Below, one piece after another: positions 1-9,341 of a stretch of DNA of 64,000 nucleotides. Source of the stretch: Enterococcus avium ATCC 14025 (GTDB taxonomy: Bacteria > Bacillota > Bacilli > Lactobacillales > Enterococcaceae); assembly GCF_000406965.1 (NCBI RefSeq), contig NZ_KE136366.1, positions 87,445 to 151,444 of the forward strand, in the 5' to 3' direction. The position numbers and the translations under genes are program-made. The notes beneath the pieces were generated by a model. That model was not told the origin of the DNA. It searched no databases and worked only from the letters and a program-made list of their open reading frames with translations. Position 1 is the stretch's first letter; the number at the start of each line of letters is the position of its first letter.

Positions 1-120
1 AAACTTGAAGGGAAGAATAACTTGATTAAAGTGATTAAGAGAGTGGCATTCGGTTTTAGAACCTTTCGCCACCTTCGTATGCGAATTCTGATTCAACAGA
101 ATCTTTGCGACATTATTTGA
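1..120 (+). CDS. ISL3-family transposase, C-terminal fragment
   Basis: The window opens inside a reading frame (frame 1) that runs 39 codons to TGA at 118-120. The peptide includes the segments NNLIKVIKRVAFGF and FRHLRMRIL, which match the conserved C-terminal end of ISL3-type DDE transposases (an EG-N-IK-IKR-AFG-R-F pattern). The rest of the gene lies left of the window. Downstream, a terminal inverted repeat ends at 204. The family call rests on a short segment, but segment and inverted repeat support each other. Whether the full transposase is intact cannot be seen. Confidence 0.82.
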   Translation, partial: KLEGKNNLIKVIKRVAFGFRTFRHLRMRILIQQNLCDII

Positions 121-171
121 GCAAAAAAACAAAAAGAAAAAAGGAAACGCCGAAGCATTTCCTTTCAGTGA
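121..171 (-). terminator. Terminator-like hairpin inside the IS, facing left
   Basis: AAAGGAAA (140-147) pairs with TTTCCTTT (158-165). On the minus strand the stem is followed by a long T-rich run (complement of 121-139), so it would stop transcription entering the IS from the comFA side. On the plus strand no U-run follows. Confidence 0.5.
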
Positions 172-252
172 TTTAATGAGAACAACACGATTTGACTTAG
201 AGCCAAAACTTAGAGTCGTTTGCGTATCTTTCTGAAAAAGAGGGGGAGACAA

Positions 253-1557
253 ATGGAAATAACAGGTCAGCGTTTATTATTAGAGGAGTGGCGTACATTT
301 TACCCTAAGATTGATCTGACTCAAGCTGAAAAAATTCCTGCAATGGTGCAGATTGATAAGAACTGGGTGTGTCAGCGATGTGGTGAAGTCTCTCAAGAAA
401 AGGTACCCGCAGGATTTTTTTATTGTCCGTCTTGCTTGGCCTTGGGACGTGTGGATAGTAATAGTTCACTGTATTTCTTTCCTATTAAAAAGGCCGTTCC
501 GAAAAAAGTGGTTCTCACGTGGTCGGGAAAACTTTCAACTGCGCAACAGAAAATTGCTGATGGCTTACTTGAGGATCAACTTAAAAAGCGTTCCTTTCTA
601 CTTTGGGCAGTCACTGGTGCGGGGAAAACAGAGATTCTTTTTCCGCTTTTAAAGAGTCTTTTGGAGAAAGGCAAGAAAATTGCTGTGACTTCTCCGCGGG
701 TAGATGTTTGCAATGAGGTCTTTCTTCGTTTTCGCCAAGCCTTTCCTGATGAAAAAATCAGTCTTTTTCACGGACAGGAACGAAAAGATGCAGGTGATCA
801 GTTTGTCGTGTGCACCGTTCACCAGCTTTTACGTTACCACGAATTTTTTGATTTAGTGATTGTTGATGAAGTCGATGCCTTTCCTTACGCTGAGGACCCT
901 TTGCTGCATCGAGCAGTGGACATCGCGCAGAAAAGAGAAGGAAAACGTGTATATTTAAGTGCGACACCGGATAAGGTGTTAAAAAAGACAGTTGACCGGG
1001 TTTATTATTTGCCAGCACGTTATCATCGCCGCAAGCTGCCCGTTCCGCAAGTATTGTTTTCTTGGTGTTTAGAAAAACATTTACTTGCAGGACAGTTGCC
1101 AAAGAAGGTTTTAGCTAAAATAACGGATTTACTAGAGAAAAATAATGTTTTATTTTTTTGTCCCAACATCTCCTTATTAGCAAAAATAGCAGCGTTTATC
1201 CAAGGTGTATACTCAGATATTCGATTGACGACGGTTTTTTCACAGGATCAGGAGCGTCTAATTAAGGTCGAAAACATGCGTGCAGGAAAGTATCAATTAC
1301 TTTTAACAACGACCATTCTAGAACGTGGAGTAACCTTTGAGAGGGTATCGGTCATCGTATTGCAGGCTTCTCATCGGGTCTTTAAAAAATCCGCACTGGT
1401 GCAGATTGCTGGTCGAGCGGATCGTAAAGGAGAGTATTCTCAGGCAGAGGTGATTTTTGTTACCAGTGAACGAACCACAGCAATCAAATCAGCAATTAGG
1501 GAAATTAAAAAGAACAATCAGCAAGCGTTGAAAGAAGGATTGATCAATGCGCTGTAG
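253..1557 (+). CDS. comFA: ComFA, DNA helicase for transformation
   Basis: An ATP-dependent helicase/translocase of the late competence machinery, expected at the cytoplasmic face of the membrane to help pull in single-stranded DNA. The 434-residue protein has a four-cysteine zinc finger (C40, C43, C58, C61), Walker A AVTGAGKTE (about 119-127), a DEVD box (about 205-208), a SATP motif and a C-terminal helicase domain ending in a GRADR arginine-finger motif. The start is the ATG at 253, preceded by GGGGGAG; an in-frame TTG at 220 lacks such a site. It overlaps comFC by 11 bp. An IS end lies just upstream, so the native promoter may be lost or replaced. Confidence 0.93.
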   Translation: MEITGQRLLLEEWRTFYPKIDLTQAEKIPAMVQIDKNWVCQRCGEVSQEKVPAGFFYCPSCLALGRVDSNSSLYFFPIKKAVPKKVVLTWSGKLSTAQQKIADGLLEDQLKKRSFLLWAVTGAGKTEILFPLLKSLLEKGKKIAVTSPRVDVCNEVFLRFRQAFPDEKISLFHGQERKDAGDQFVVCTVHQLLRYHEFFDLVIVDEVDAFPYAEDPLLHRAVDIAQKREGKRVYLSATPDKVLKKTVDRVYYLPARYHRRKLPVPQVLFSWCLEKHLLAGQLPKKVLAKITDLLEKNNVLFFCPNISLLAKIAAFIQGVYSDIRLTTVFSQDQERLIKVENMRAGKYQLLLTTTILERGVTFERVSVIVLQASHRVFKKSALVQIAGRADRKGEYSQAEVIFVTSERTTAIKSAIREIKKNNQQALKEGLINAL

Positions 1558-2212
1558 CTGTTGTCAAAAAGAGTTAGTGAGAAATCTCACCCTACGAGAA
1601 TTGTTCCACTCTGCAAATTTGAGATGTTATCATTGTGAGAAATTATTTACAAAAATCGATCAAGCCACTTCTTGCCCTGGTTGTGGAAGAGCAGATTCAT
1701 CAAAACTCTGTTCGGATTGTCGATTATGGCATCAAGAGCTTGGATTTGTCATGAAAAATAGGAGTCTCTTTCATTATGATGAGGGATTTCGCAAATGGAT
1801 CGAAGCCTATAAATTTACTGGAGATTACCGATTGCGAGGGGCGTTTGTCAATGAGCTTGCACAAATTTTACAAAACTATCGTGACTATTTAATCTGTCCG
1901 CTGCCTCTTTCGAAGGAACGATTTGAACAAAGAGGGTTTAATCAAGTTCGCGGCTGTTTAGAACTGACGAAAATGCCCTTGAAAGATTTGTTGCGACGCA
2001 AGGAGTTAACTCCACAGTCAGAAAAATCACGTAAAGCTCGCTTGGAAATGGAGCAGCCATTTGAGTTAAGGGTAGCAAATGGAAAAATTAGAAATCAAAA
2101 AGTTTTATTAGTTGATGATGTTTATACAACGGGGCGAACCCTTTTTCATGGTGCCGAACTGCTTTATAAAAATGGTGTGGAAGCGGTAGAAAGCTTGACT
2201 TTTGCTCGTTAA
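1547..2212 (+). CDS. comFC: ComFC, phosphoribosyltransferase-like competence protein
   Basis: Partner of ComFA in DNA uptake; homologues bind ComFA and single-stranded DNA. The 221-residue protein has N-terminal CxxC pairs (C3/C5/C6, C27/C30, C43/C46, C55/C58) and a C-terminal phosphoribosyltransferase fold with the PRPP-binding motif VLLVDDVYTTGRTL at about 186-199. Its ATG lies inside the end of comFA, indicating translational coupling. The frame is intact, so the competence pair is not decayed here. Confidence 0.93.
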   Translation: MRCSCCQKELVRNLTLRELFHSANLRCYHCEKLFTKIDQATSCPGCGRADSSKLCSDCRLWHQELGFVMKNRSLFHYDEGFRKWIEAYKFTGDYRLRGAFVNELAQILQNYRDYLICPLPLSKERFEQRGFNQVRGCLELTKMPLKDLLRRKELTPQSEKSRKARLEMEQPFELRVANGKIRNQKVLLVDDVYTTGRTLFHGAELLYKNGVEAVESLTFAR

Positions 2213-2252
2213 AATGCATCATTTAGGATTATGAAATTGATAGCGATTTACT

Positions 2253-2280
2253 TTGCAAAAGGATTAGATTTCGATATAAT
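2253..2280 (+). promoter_or_regulatory. Sigma-A promoter for hpf
   Basis: TTGCAA (2253-2258), a 16-bp spacer and TATAAT (2275-2280) lie about 70 bp upstream of the hpf ATG. This gives hpf its own promoter, independent of comFC. Confidence 0.7.
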
Positions 2281-2350
2281 AGAGTTAAGAAGAAGAGGTA
2301 AGAGTGGTCCTTCCTTCTCTTCAGTTGGCAAGACGAAAGGGGCAATACGT

Positions 2351-2896
2351 ATGTTCAAATATAATGTTCGTGGGGAAAACATCGAAGTTACTGAGGCTAT
2401 CCGCAATTACGTTGAAAAGAAAGTAGGAAAGTTAGAACGCTACTTCACTGATGTTCCGGACGCAACTGCTTATGTCAATTTGAAAGTATACACAGAAAAA
2501 ACGGCAAAAGTTGAAGTAACGATTCCATTACCTTACTTAGTTCTTCGGGCGGAAGAAACTTCACCAGATTTATATGCAAGTATTGATTTGGTTGTGGATA
2601 AATTAGAACGTCAGATTCGCAAATTTAAAACAAAAATTAATCGCAAAGCTCGTGAAACGGGCATGCCTGAGCGTGAAGTAGAAGTGTTAGTGAACGCAGA
2701 AGATTCAGAAGAATCTGAATTAGAAATCGTTCGTACAAAACGCTTATCATTGAAACCAATGGGTAGCGAAGAAGCTGTTTTACAAATGAACATGCTTGGA
2801 CACAACTTCTTTATTTTTGAAGATGCTGAAACAAATGGTACAAGCATTGTTTACCGTCGTAAAGATGGCAAATACGGCTTAATTGAAACAGATTAA
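2351..2896 (+). CDS. hpf: Long-form ribosome hibernation promoting factor
   Basis: Binds idle ribosomes and pairs them into inactive 100S dimers in stationary phase or stress. The 181-residue length shows the long Firmicute form: an N-terminal S30AE domain (about 1-100, beginning [13 protein letters not shown]) that sits in the decoding centre, a charged linker, and a C-terminal dimerisation domain (about 125-181). The start is the ATG at 2351. An upstream in-frame extension from 2231 covers the promoter and is not expected to be translated. It has its own promoter and terminator and precedes secA. Confidence 0.95.
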   Translation: MFKYNVRGENIEVTEAIRNYVEKKVGKLERYFTDVPDATAYVNLKVYTEKTAKVEVTIPLPYLVLRAEETSPDLYASIDLVVDKLERQIRKFKTKINRKARETGMPEREVEVLVNAEDSEESELEIVRTKRLSLKPMGSEEAVLQMNMLGHNFFIFEDAETNGTSIVYRRKDGKYGLIETD

Positions 2897-2909
2897 TAAG
2901 CGTTTATCG

Positions 2910-2942
2910 CCTTCCAGCTGATGCTGGAAGGTTTTTTATTTT
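2910..2942 (+). terminator. Terminator of hpf
   Basis: CCTTCCAGC pairs with GCTGGAAGG across a TGAT loop and is followed by TTTTTT. Confidence 0.9.
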
Positions 2943-3072
2943 CAATAAAAATAAAGTTTTGGGAGATAGAACTGTTTATTGTAAGAATTGTTCCTTATTC
3001 GACTTGGTCTTAAAGAAAATCACAAAAAAAGATTAATCATTATATAAGACGCGCTTTATTCGCCGCGAGAAG

Positions 3073-3101
3073 TTTCTTTTCTCAAGGACTAATGATAAAA
3101 T
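3073..3101 (+). promoter_or_regulatory. Probable secA promoter
   Basis: TTTCTT (3073-3078), a 17-bp spacer and TAAAAT (3096-3101) lie 62 bp upstream of the secA start. The -35 match is weak. Confidence 0.4.
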
Positions 3102-3163
3102 ATACTAGCGGGTTTCTATCAAAAAATAGAAAATGAAAAGAAATAAAGGAGTAAGGTAAACGA

Positions 3164-5695
3164 ATGGCAAACTTTCTGAGACGAATGATTGAAAATGATA
3201 AAAAAGAATTAAAACGATTGAGCGGGATTGCTGACAAGGTCGAAGAATATTCTAGCGACATGGAAAAATTGTCTGATGGACAATTACGTGGCAAAACCGA
3301 AGAATTTAGAGGACGTTATCAAGCGGGGGAAACGCTAGATGACTTATTGCCAGAAGCTTTTGCGGTGGTCCGTGAAGCAGCTAAGCGTGTTCTAGGCTTG
3401 TATCCATACCACGTTCAGTTAATGGGCGGGATCGTTTTACATGATGGGAATATTCCTGAAATGAAAACCGGTGAAGGGAAAACGTTGACAGCAACGATGC
3501 CGGTTTATTTGAATGCCTTGACTGGAGAAGGAGTCCACGTCGTAACTGTTAATGAATATCTAGCTACACGTGACTCCACAGAAATGGGTGAATTGTATAA
3601 CTTCTTAGGTTTAAGCGTTGGTTTAAATATCAATTCAAAAACTTCTGAAGAAAAACGTGAAGCGTACAATTGCGACATCACCTACAGTACAAATAATGAA
3701 CTAGGATTTGACTATCTGCGTGACAACATGGTAGTTTACCAAAGCCAAATGGTTCAACGTCCATTAAATTATGCAATTGTCGATGAAGTAGACTCAATCC
3801 TGATTGATGAAGCGCGGACACCGTTGATTATCTCTGGTGCGGCTGAAAAATCGACAGCTCTTTATACACGAACTGATAATTTTGTGAAGCGTTTGAAAGA
3901 GGATGAAGATTTCAAAATCGATATCCAATCGAAAACGATCGGGCTGACTGAACAAGGGATTGAAAAAGCAGAAGAAAACTTTGGTTTAGAAAACTTATAC
4001 GATTTAGACAATACTGCGTTGACCCATCACTTAGATCAAGCATTGCGCGCAAACTTCATTATGATTCGCGATATTGATTACGTTGTGCAAGAAGGCAAGG
4101 TTTTAATTGTTGACCAATTTACTGGGCGTATCATGGATGGACGTCGTTATTCTGACGGTCTGCATCAAGCAATTGAAGCAAAAGAAGCGGTTGAGATCGA
4201 AGACGAAACGAAAACGATGGCGACTATCACCTTCCAGAACTATTTCCGTATGTATAAAAAATTAGCCGGAATGACTGGTACTGCTAAAACGGAAGAAGAA
4301 GAATTCCGCGAAATTTATAATATTGAAGTTATTCAAATTCCAACAAACCGTCCGATTATCCGGGAAGACCATGCAGATTTGTTGTATCCAACTTTGGAAA
4401 GCAAGTTCCATGCAGTGGTACAGGACATTAAAGAACGTCATCGCAAAGGCCAGCCGATCCTAGTTGGTACAGTTGCTGTTGAAACGTCTGAGCTGCTTTC
4501 AAATATGCTGGATCGTGAAAAGGTGCCTCATGAAGTCTTGAACGCGAAAAATCACTTTAAAGAAGCAGAAATTATCATGAACGCCGGACAAAAAGGCTCG
4601 GTAACGATCGCTACCAATATGGCCGGTCGAGGAACTGATATCAAGTTAGGCCTAGGGGTCGTTGAATTAGGCGGTCTAGCTGTAATTGGTACCGAACGTC
4701 ATGAATCTCGTCGTATCGATAATCAGCTTCGTGGACGTTCAGGTCGTCAAGGAGATCCAGGGGTTTCACAATTCTACCTTTCATTGGAAGATGATTTGAT
4801 GAAACGTTTTGGTTCTGAACGGATCAAAGCCTTCTTGGATCGTATGAAGGTAGAAGACGAAGATGCCGTGATTCAAAGTAAAATGCTGACTCGCCAAGTA
4901 GAATCTGCTCAAAAACGAGTAGAAGGAAATAACTATGACACGCGTAAAAATGTCTTGCAATACGATGATGTGATGCGGGAGCAGCGGGAAGTCATTTACA
5001 AACAACGTCAAGATGTTATTATGGGCGAAAAGGATTTGTCTCCGCAATTGTTGAACATGGTGCGTCGGACAATTTCTCGTGTGGTTGACAGCCATACTCA
5101 ATTAGATAAAGATAATTGGAATCTTGAAGCTTTAGCGGATTTTGCTGGAGCAACATTGGTTCATGAGGATTCTGTTTCAAAGGCTGATTTTGAAGGCAAA
5201 ACACCAGAAGAAATGAAAGATTATCTATATGGTCGCGCCAAAGAAGTATTTGATACAAAAGCGTCACAATTGCAAAGTCCAGAACAATTGTTGGAATTTG
5301 AAAAAGTGGTCATCTTGCGTGTGGTGGATACGAAATGGACAGATCATATTGATGCGATGGATCAATTGCGTCAATCAGTCGGCTTACGGGCTTATGGACA
5401 AAATAATCCGTTGGTAGAATACCAAACAGAAGGCTACAAGATGTTTGAGGATATGGTTGGAGCCATCGAGTTTGAAGTAACACGTCTATTCATGAAAGCG
5501 GAGATTCGTCAAAATGTTCAACGAGAGCAAGTTGCTCAAAATCAACAAGAACATCCTGTAGAAGCAGATGGAGATCCGAAGAATTTGACCCATACTAAGC
5601 AAAAACCGGTTCATGTGGAAAAGGTTGGTCGGAATGATCCATGTCCATGCGGCAGTGGTAAAAAATATAAAAATTGCCACGGTAAGGGACAATAA
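3164..5695 (+). CDS. secA: SecA, preprotein translocase ATPase
   Basis: Motor ATPase that drives unfolded secretory proteins through SecYEG. At 843 residues it is normal for a Firmicute SecA. Visible parts are the Walker A MKTGEGKT (about 101-108), the [11 protein letters not shown] Walker B, the preprotein cross-linking and helical scaffold regions, the second nucleotide-binding fold with GRGTDI and the GRSGRQGD motif, and a C-terminal SEC-C zinc finger ([14 protein letters not shown]). The start is the ATG at 3164 after AAAGGAG. It is monocistronic between the hpf terminator and prfB. Confidence 0.97.
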   Translation: MANFLRRMIENDKKELKRLSGIADKVEEYSSDMEKLSDGQLRGKTEEFRGRYQAGETLDDLLPEAFAVVREAAKRVLGLYPYHVQLMGGIVLHDGNIPEMKTGEGKTLTATMPVYLNALTGEGVHVVTVNEYLATRDSTEMGELYNFLGLSVGLNINSKTSEEKREAYNCDITYSTNNELGFDYLRDNMVVYQSQMVQRPLNYAIVDEVDSILIDEARTPLIISGAAEKSTALYTRTDNFVKRLKEDEDFKIDIQSKTIGLTEQGIEKAEENFGLENLYDLDNTALTHHLDQALRANFIMIRDIDYVVQEGKVLIVDQFTGRIMDGRRYSDGLHQAIEAKEAVEIEDETKTMATITFQNYFRMYKKLAGMTGTAKTEEEEFREIYNIEVIQIPTNRPIIREDHADLLYPTLESKFHAVVQDIKERHRKGQPILVGTVAVETSELLSNMLDREKVPHEVLNAKNHFKEAEIIMNAGQKGSVTIATNMAGRGTDIKLGLGVVELGGLAVIGTERHESRRIDNQLRGRSGRQGDPGVSQFYLSLEDDLMKRFGSERIKAFLDRMKVEDEDAVIQSKMLTRQVESAQKRVEGNNYDTRKNVLQYDDVMREQREVIYKQRQDVIMGEKDLSPQLLNMVRRTISRVVDSHTQLDKDNWNLEALADFAGATLVHEDSVSKADFEGKTPEEMKDYLYGRAKEVFDTKASQLQSPEQLLEFEKVVILRVVDTKWTDHIDAMDQLRQSVGLRAYGQNNPLVEYQTEGYKMFEDMVGAIEFEVTRLFMKAEIRQNVQREQVAQNQQEHPVEADGDPKNLTHTKQKPVHVEKVGRNDPCPCGSGKKYKNCHGKGQ

Positions 5696-5722
5696 TTTTC
5701 TACGATAAGTAAGGAACCTTTT

Positions 5723-5755
5723 GAACGGGACATAGCCGCTATGTCTCGTTCTTTG
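5723..5755 (+). terminator. Probable secA terminator
   Basis: An inverted repeat of GACATAG and CTATGTC, extended by GAACG and CGTTC, is followed by a short T-run. The U-tract is weak. Confidence 0.55.
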
Positions 5756-5786
5756 CGAGTTCGTGACGCTGTTCTATTTCTACAAG

Positions 5787-5817
5787 TTGTCACAGAAGCT
5801 TAAAAAATGTATATAAT
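5787..5817 (+). promoter_or_regulatory. Probable prfB promoter
   Basis: TTGTCA (5787-5792), a 19-bp spacer and TATAAT (5812-5817). The spacer is slightly long. Confidence 0.5.
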
Positions 5818-5880
5818 AAGAGTTAGTTTTAAATGTTTGGTTTTACGGATTGTTTTATCCGCAAGAAAGAAGGAATAGAT

Positions 5881-6991
5881 TTGGAAAATGCAGAAATACG
5901 TAATTTTTTAGATACGATGCAAGAGCAAGTCGCAAGCTTCAGGGGGTCTCTTTGACCTAGAGCAGTTAGAAGAGGATATCGCCGAAGCAGAAAATCAAAT
6001 GTCTGCACCAGGATTTTGGGATGACTCGGAAAAAGCTCAAGCTTTAATTAATCGCAACAACGCAGCGAAAGAAACATATGATCAATTTCAAGCGATTGCT
6101 AACGAAACAGATGAGTTAAATCTGATGTGGGAAATGCAACAAGAAGAGTTTGATAGCGATTTGCAAAAAGAGCTGGAAGAACGCTTAGTACAATTGCAGG
6201 AAAAGATTTCTGGCTTTGAGTTATCGCTGTTACTTGATGCTCCCTATGATAAAAACAATGCAATTGTTGAATTGCATCCAGGTGCTGGTGGAACAGAATC
6301 ACAGGATTGGGGATCAATGCTTTTACGAATGTATACGCGCTGGTCAGAGCAGCACGGATTTTCAGTTGAGACGATTGATTATCAATCAGGTGATGAAGCA
6401 GGAATCAAGAGTGTTACACTGATGATTAAAGGGACGAATGCGTATGGTTATTTAAAATCAGAAAAAGGTGTCCACCGATTAGTGCGAATCTCGCCGTTTG
6501 ATTCTGCGAGTCGCCGTCATACTTCATTTTGTTCCGTTGAGGTCATGCCTGAATTAGATGAAAATATTGAAGTTGAGATTAATCCAGATGATTTGAAGGT
6601 CGACGTTTATCGGGCAAGCGGAGCAGGTGGTCAGCATATCAATAAAACCTCATCAGCTGTACGGATTACGCATTTGCCTACGGGAACGGTTGTTGCTAGT
6701 CAAGCACAGCGTTCGCAATTTCATAATCGCGAGACAGCCATGCAAATGTTAAAGGCGAAACTCTATCAGTTAGAAATTGAGAAGAAAGAGCAAGAAGCTG
6801 CTGCCTTGCGAGGGGAACAAAAGGAAATCGGTTGGGGCTCACAAATTCGCTCTTACGTTTTTCATCCATACTCTATGGTAAAGGATCACCGTACCGAATA
6901 TGAGACGGGAAATGTCCAAGCAGTAATGGATGGCGACTTGGATCCTTTCATCGATGCTTATCTGAAATGGCGTCTGGCACAAGAGTCCTAA
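5881..6991 (+). CDS. prfB: Peptide chain release factor 2, with programmed +1 frameshift
   Basis: RF2 ends translation at UGA and UAA. The gene is in two frames. The first runs 24 codons from TTG at 5881 to an in-frame TGA at 5953-5955; the second continues from GAC at 5954 to TAA at 6991. The junction AGGGGGTCTCTTTGAC is the conserved RF2 slippery site: an internal Shine-Dalgarno, CUU, then UGA followed by C. When RF2 is scarce the ribosome shifts +1, so the protein regulates itself. The 369-residue product has the SPF anticodon-like motif (ISPFDS) and the catalytic GGQ (SGAGGQHIN). This is not a sequencing error or pseudogene. Confidence 0.96.
5941..5956 (+). promoter_or_regulatory. RF2 +1 recoding site
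   Basis: AGGGGG (5941-5946), TCT, the slippery codon CTT (5950-5952), stop TGA (5953-5955) and a 3' C. This matches the conserved bacterial RF2 frameshift signal, with TCT in place of the common TAT. Confidence 0.95.
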
Positions 6992-7043
6992 GTTTAAAAT
7001 GAAATCAAATTGTAAAGTAATGAAAGCCTGTTGCAATGTTGGC

Positions 7044-7053
7044 ATGCTATAAT
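7044..7053 (+). promoter_or_regulatory. Extended -10 promoter for ftsEX
   Basis: TGCTATAAT (TATAAT at 7048-7053) gives an extended -10. No convincing -35 is present at 17 bp. It lies 35 bp upstream of the ftsE ATG. Confidence 0.5.
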
Positions 7054-7088
7054 AGCAAAGAATTTAAGAGGATTTGGAGAGATAAAGC

Positions 7089-7778
7089 ATGATTGAAATG
7101 CAGGATGTAACAAAAAAATATCCTAATAAGACAACAGCTGTGCGTGGGATTTCGGTCCGTATCGATCAAGGTGAGTTCGTCTATGTCGTTGGTCCCTCTG
7201 GTAGCGGAAAATCTACCTTTATTAAGTTGATGTATCGTGAAGAAAAAGCCACATCCGGGAAAGTATTAGATGTTGCCCGTCATGATTTATTAAAGATCAA
7301 GAATAAAGAAGTGCCTTATTTACGTCGTGATGTCGGCGTTGTGTTCCAGGACTTCAAATTATTGCCCCGAAAAACTGTTTATGAAAATGTTGCTTACGCT
7401 ATGCAAGTAATCGGTCGTAAACCACGGGATATCAAAAAACGTGTTATGGAGGTTTTAGACCTTGTTGGTTTGAAACACAAAGTCCGCGTATTCCCAAGTG
7501 AATTATCCGGAGGAGAACAGCAACGGGTCTCGATTGCACGTGCGATTGTAAATACACCAAAAGTCCTGATTGCTGATGAACCAACTGGTAATTTGGACCC
7601 AGATACTTCTTGGGAAATCATGCATTTATTAGAACGAATCAATAATCAAGGTACAACGATCGTTATGGCGACTCATAACAAAACGATCGTAGACACCATG
7701 CGCCATCGTTTAATCGCGATTGAAAATGGCTTGATCGTTCGAGATGAAGCGGAAGGAGAATACGAGTTTGATGATTAG
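7089..7778 (+). CDS. ftsE: FtsE, cell-division ABC ATPase
   Basis: Cytoplasmic ATPase of the FtsEX complex, which in Gram-positive cocci controls peptidoglycan hydrolases (PcsB type) at the septum. The 229-residue protein shows Walker A GPSGSGKST (about 36-44), Q-loop FQDFKLLP, signature LSGGEQQR and Walker B VLIADEPTGNLDP. Its 3' end overlaps ftsX by 8 bp, so the pair is translationally coupled. Confidence 0.96.
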   Translation: MIEMQDVTKKYPNKTTAVRGISVRIDQGEFVYVVGPSGSGKSTFIKLMYREEKATSGKVLDVARHDLLKIKNKEVPYLRRDVGVVFQDFKLLPRKTVYENVAYAMQVIGRKPRDIKKRVMEVLDLVGLKHKVRVFPSELSGGEQQRVSIARAIVNTPKVLIADEPTGNLDPDTSWEIMHLLERINNQGTTIVMATHNKTIVDTMRHRLIAIENGLIVRDEAEGEYEFDD

Positions 7779-8655
7779 AAATTTCTTCCGACACCTGTTG
7801 GAAAGTATCAAGAGTGTGAAGCGTAATGGCTGGATGACTCTGGCATCAGTCAGTGCGGTAACGATCACGTTAACAATGGCGGGAATTTTCCTGGCTGTGA
7901 TTATGAATGCAACCAAGTTAGCTCAAGATGTTGAGGGCAACGTTGAAGTGACAGTCTTTGTTGATATCGGTACAAAAGATAAAGAATTAAAAGAATTGAA
8001 GTCTGAATTACAGGATATCAATCATGTGGACAAAGTGACTTTTTCTAGCAAACAAGATCAATTGAAGAAGTTGCAAAAACAAATGGGCGATGCATGGGAC
8101 CTTTTCGAAGGCGACAGTAATCCACTCTATGATGTATATGTAGTAAAGGCGACCGATGCACAATATATTCGTCCGGTGACTCGAGAAGCCAGTCAATTAA
8201 GTAATGTCTTTCGTGCAAATTACGGCGGAAATTCAGCTGACCGAATCATCCAGATGGCAAAAGTTGTCCGGACTTGGGGCTTAGCAGCCGCTGCCTTATT
8301 AGTTTTCGTAGCAATTTTCTTGATTTCGAATACGATTCGGATCACGATCATTTCACGTAAAACGGAGATTCAAATCATGCGTCTGGTAGGTGCGAAAAAT
8401 GGTTATATTCGTTGGCCATTCTTCCTCGAAGGCGGATGGATTGGATTGATTGGTTCCATTGTGCCAATCTTGATCTTAACTTATGGCTACTCGCAAGTTT
8501 ATGGCTTAGCTGCCCCTTATCTATTGCAATCAAACTTAGAATTGCTGCGTCCAAACCAAATCGTATGGATATTAGATATCACGATGGCGGTCGGCGGCTA
8601 CTTGATTGGTTCATTAGGATCAGTTATCTCGATGCGTCGTTTCTTAAAAATCTAA
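7771..8655 (+). CDS. ftsX: FtsX, cell-division ABC permease
   Basis: Membrane partner of FtsE. The 294-residue protein has an N-terminal membrane segment (about 20-45), a large extracellular domain that would contact a hydrolase, and three C-terminal membrane segments forming the FtsX fold. The ATG at 7771, within the ftsE stop region and after GGAAGGAG, fits the family N-terminus (MIRNFFRHLLES); an in-frame upstream ATG at 7744 would add nine residues. Confidence 0.95.
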   Translation: MIRNFFRHLLESIKSVKRNGWMTLASVSAVTITLTMAGIFLAVIMNATKLAQDVEGNVEVTVFVDIGTKDKELKELKSELQDINHVDKVTFSSKQDQLKKLQKQMGDAWDLFEGDSNPLYDVYVVKATDAQYIRPVTREASQLSNVFRANYGGNSADRIIQMAKVVRTWGLAAAALLVFVAIFLISNTIRITIISRKTEIQIMRLVGAKNGYIRWPFFLEGGWIGLIGSIVPILILTYGYSQVYGLAAPYLLQSNLELLRPNQIVWILDITMAVGGYLIGSLGSVISMRRFLKI

Positions 8656-8659
8656 CAAA

Positions 8660-8700
8660 TCAAAGCTTCTTCGAAAAATTTCGAAGGAGCTTATTTTTTG
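8660..8700 (+). terminator. Terminator of ftsEX
   Basis: AAGCTTCTTCGAAA pairs imperfectly with TTTCGAAGGAGCTT and is followed by ATTTTTTG. Confidence 0.8.
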
Positions 8701-8773
8701 CCAGAATTAGTAAAGAATTCTATCCCTTGATTTTTTTAGTAAAAGCTCCTAGAATAAATATCAATTAAATAAA

Positions 8774-8839
8774 ACGCTACCGAGCAAGGGAGCCAATTTC
8801 GTTAGGTCATTGAAGAAATTGGACTTCCTTGTTTTGCGT
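8774..8839. other. Unassigned hairpin in the 8656-8973 gap
   Basis: CAAGG (8785-8789) and CCAATTTC (8793-8800) pair with GAAATTGG (8815-8822) and CCTTG (8827-8831), with a possible outer ACGC/GCGT pair. No U-run follows, so it is not a simple terminator. It lies 135 bp upstream of the SMR exporter. I could not match it to a guanidine riboswitch. The rest of the gap holds only the ftsEX terminator and a partial intergenic-repeat motif near 8924-8940. Confidence 0.45.
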
Positions 8840-8973
8840 GTTCAACTTCTTCCAGTTTAATCATGTATGAATTGAAGATTAAACCCAATTATTAATATTA
8901 AATGTTTAAACGGTTTCGTTGAACTGTATGCGTAGCGCCTATTTAGATTATTAATCGAGGAGGAATATTGATT

Positions 8974-9294
8974 ATGGCATGGGTATCATTGATTGTGGCA
9001 GGAGTTTTTGAAATGTTTTGGGCGACGATGATGAAATTGAGTGAAGGTTTTAGTAAAATGAATTATTCGCTTTTGACGATAATTGGCATGATAGCCAGTT
9101 TTTATTTTTTGTCGAAGTCGTTACATTCGTTACCGATGAGTTTAGCTTATCCTATTTGGACAGGAATTGGCGCTGTCGGCTCTATTTTAATTGGGGTTCT
9201 TTTATTTAAAGATCATTTGTCGCTTTTAACTAGTTTCTTTGTTGTACTTTTGGTAGCAGGAATTATTGGAATCAAGATTACTAGCGGACATTAA
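8974..9294 (+). CDS. sugE: SMR-family exporter, Gdx/SugE type
   Basis: A small four-helix proton-coupled antiporter acting as a dimer. The 106 residues fit the family. The W-A-x3-K pattern near the first helix (FWATMMKLSEGF) and WTGIGAVG in the third resemble the Gdx/SugE branch, which exports guanidinium, rather than QacC-type drug pumps. The essential glutamate is in helix 1 (GVFEMFW). The ATG at 8974 has AGGAGG at good spacing; an in-frame TTG at 8968 is too close. Substrate is inferred from subfamily only. Confidence 0.85.
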   Translation: MAWVSLIVAGVFEMFWATMMKLSEGFSKMNYSLLTIIGMIASFYFLSKSLHSLPMSLAYPIWTGIGAVGSILIGVLLFKDHLSLLTSFFVVLLVAGIIGIKITSGH

Positions 9295-9341
9295 GCCAAA
9301 ATTAGGTTAAACTATTTTTAGCAAAAGCTCAGGAGGATCTT

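Larger units (their letters stand above)
1..204 (+). mobile_element. Right end of an ISL3-family insertion sequence
   Basis: The transposase 3' end is followed by 84 bp of non-coding DNA ending in ACACGATTTGACTTAGAGCC (185-204). Its reverse complement begins GGCTCTAAGTC, the GGCTCT-type terminus typical of ISL3 elements. Such elements usually make an 8-bp target duplication, which would be 205-212, but the left copy is outside the window. The insertion lies 48 bp upstream of the comFA start. Confidence 0.75.

Noticed and set aside
205-252. Competence (CIN-box) promoter for comFA
   Set aside because: TACGAATA-type sequence is absent in the spacer left after the IS; a single TACGAATA at 31253 is in an unrelated gap.
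5881-5999. Frameshifted pseudogene of prfB
   Set aside because: The junction is the conserved RF2 recoding signal, so the gene is functional.
8700-8973. Guanidine riboswitch before the SMR gene
   Set aside because: No match to the conserved motifs I know for classes I-III; listed only as an unassigned hairpin.
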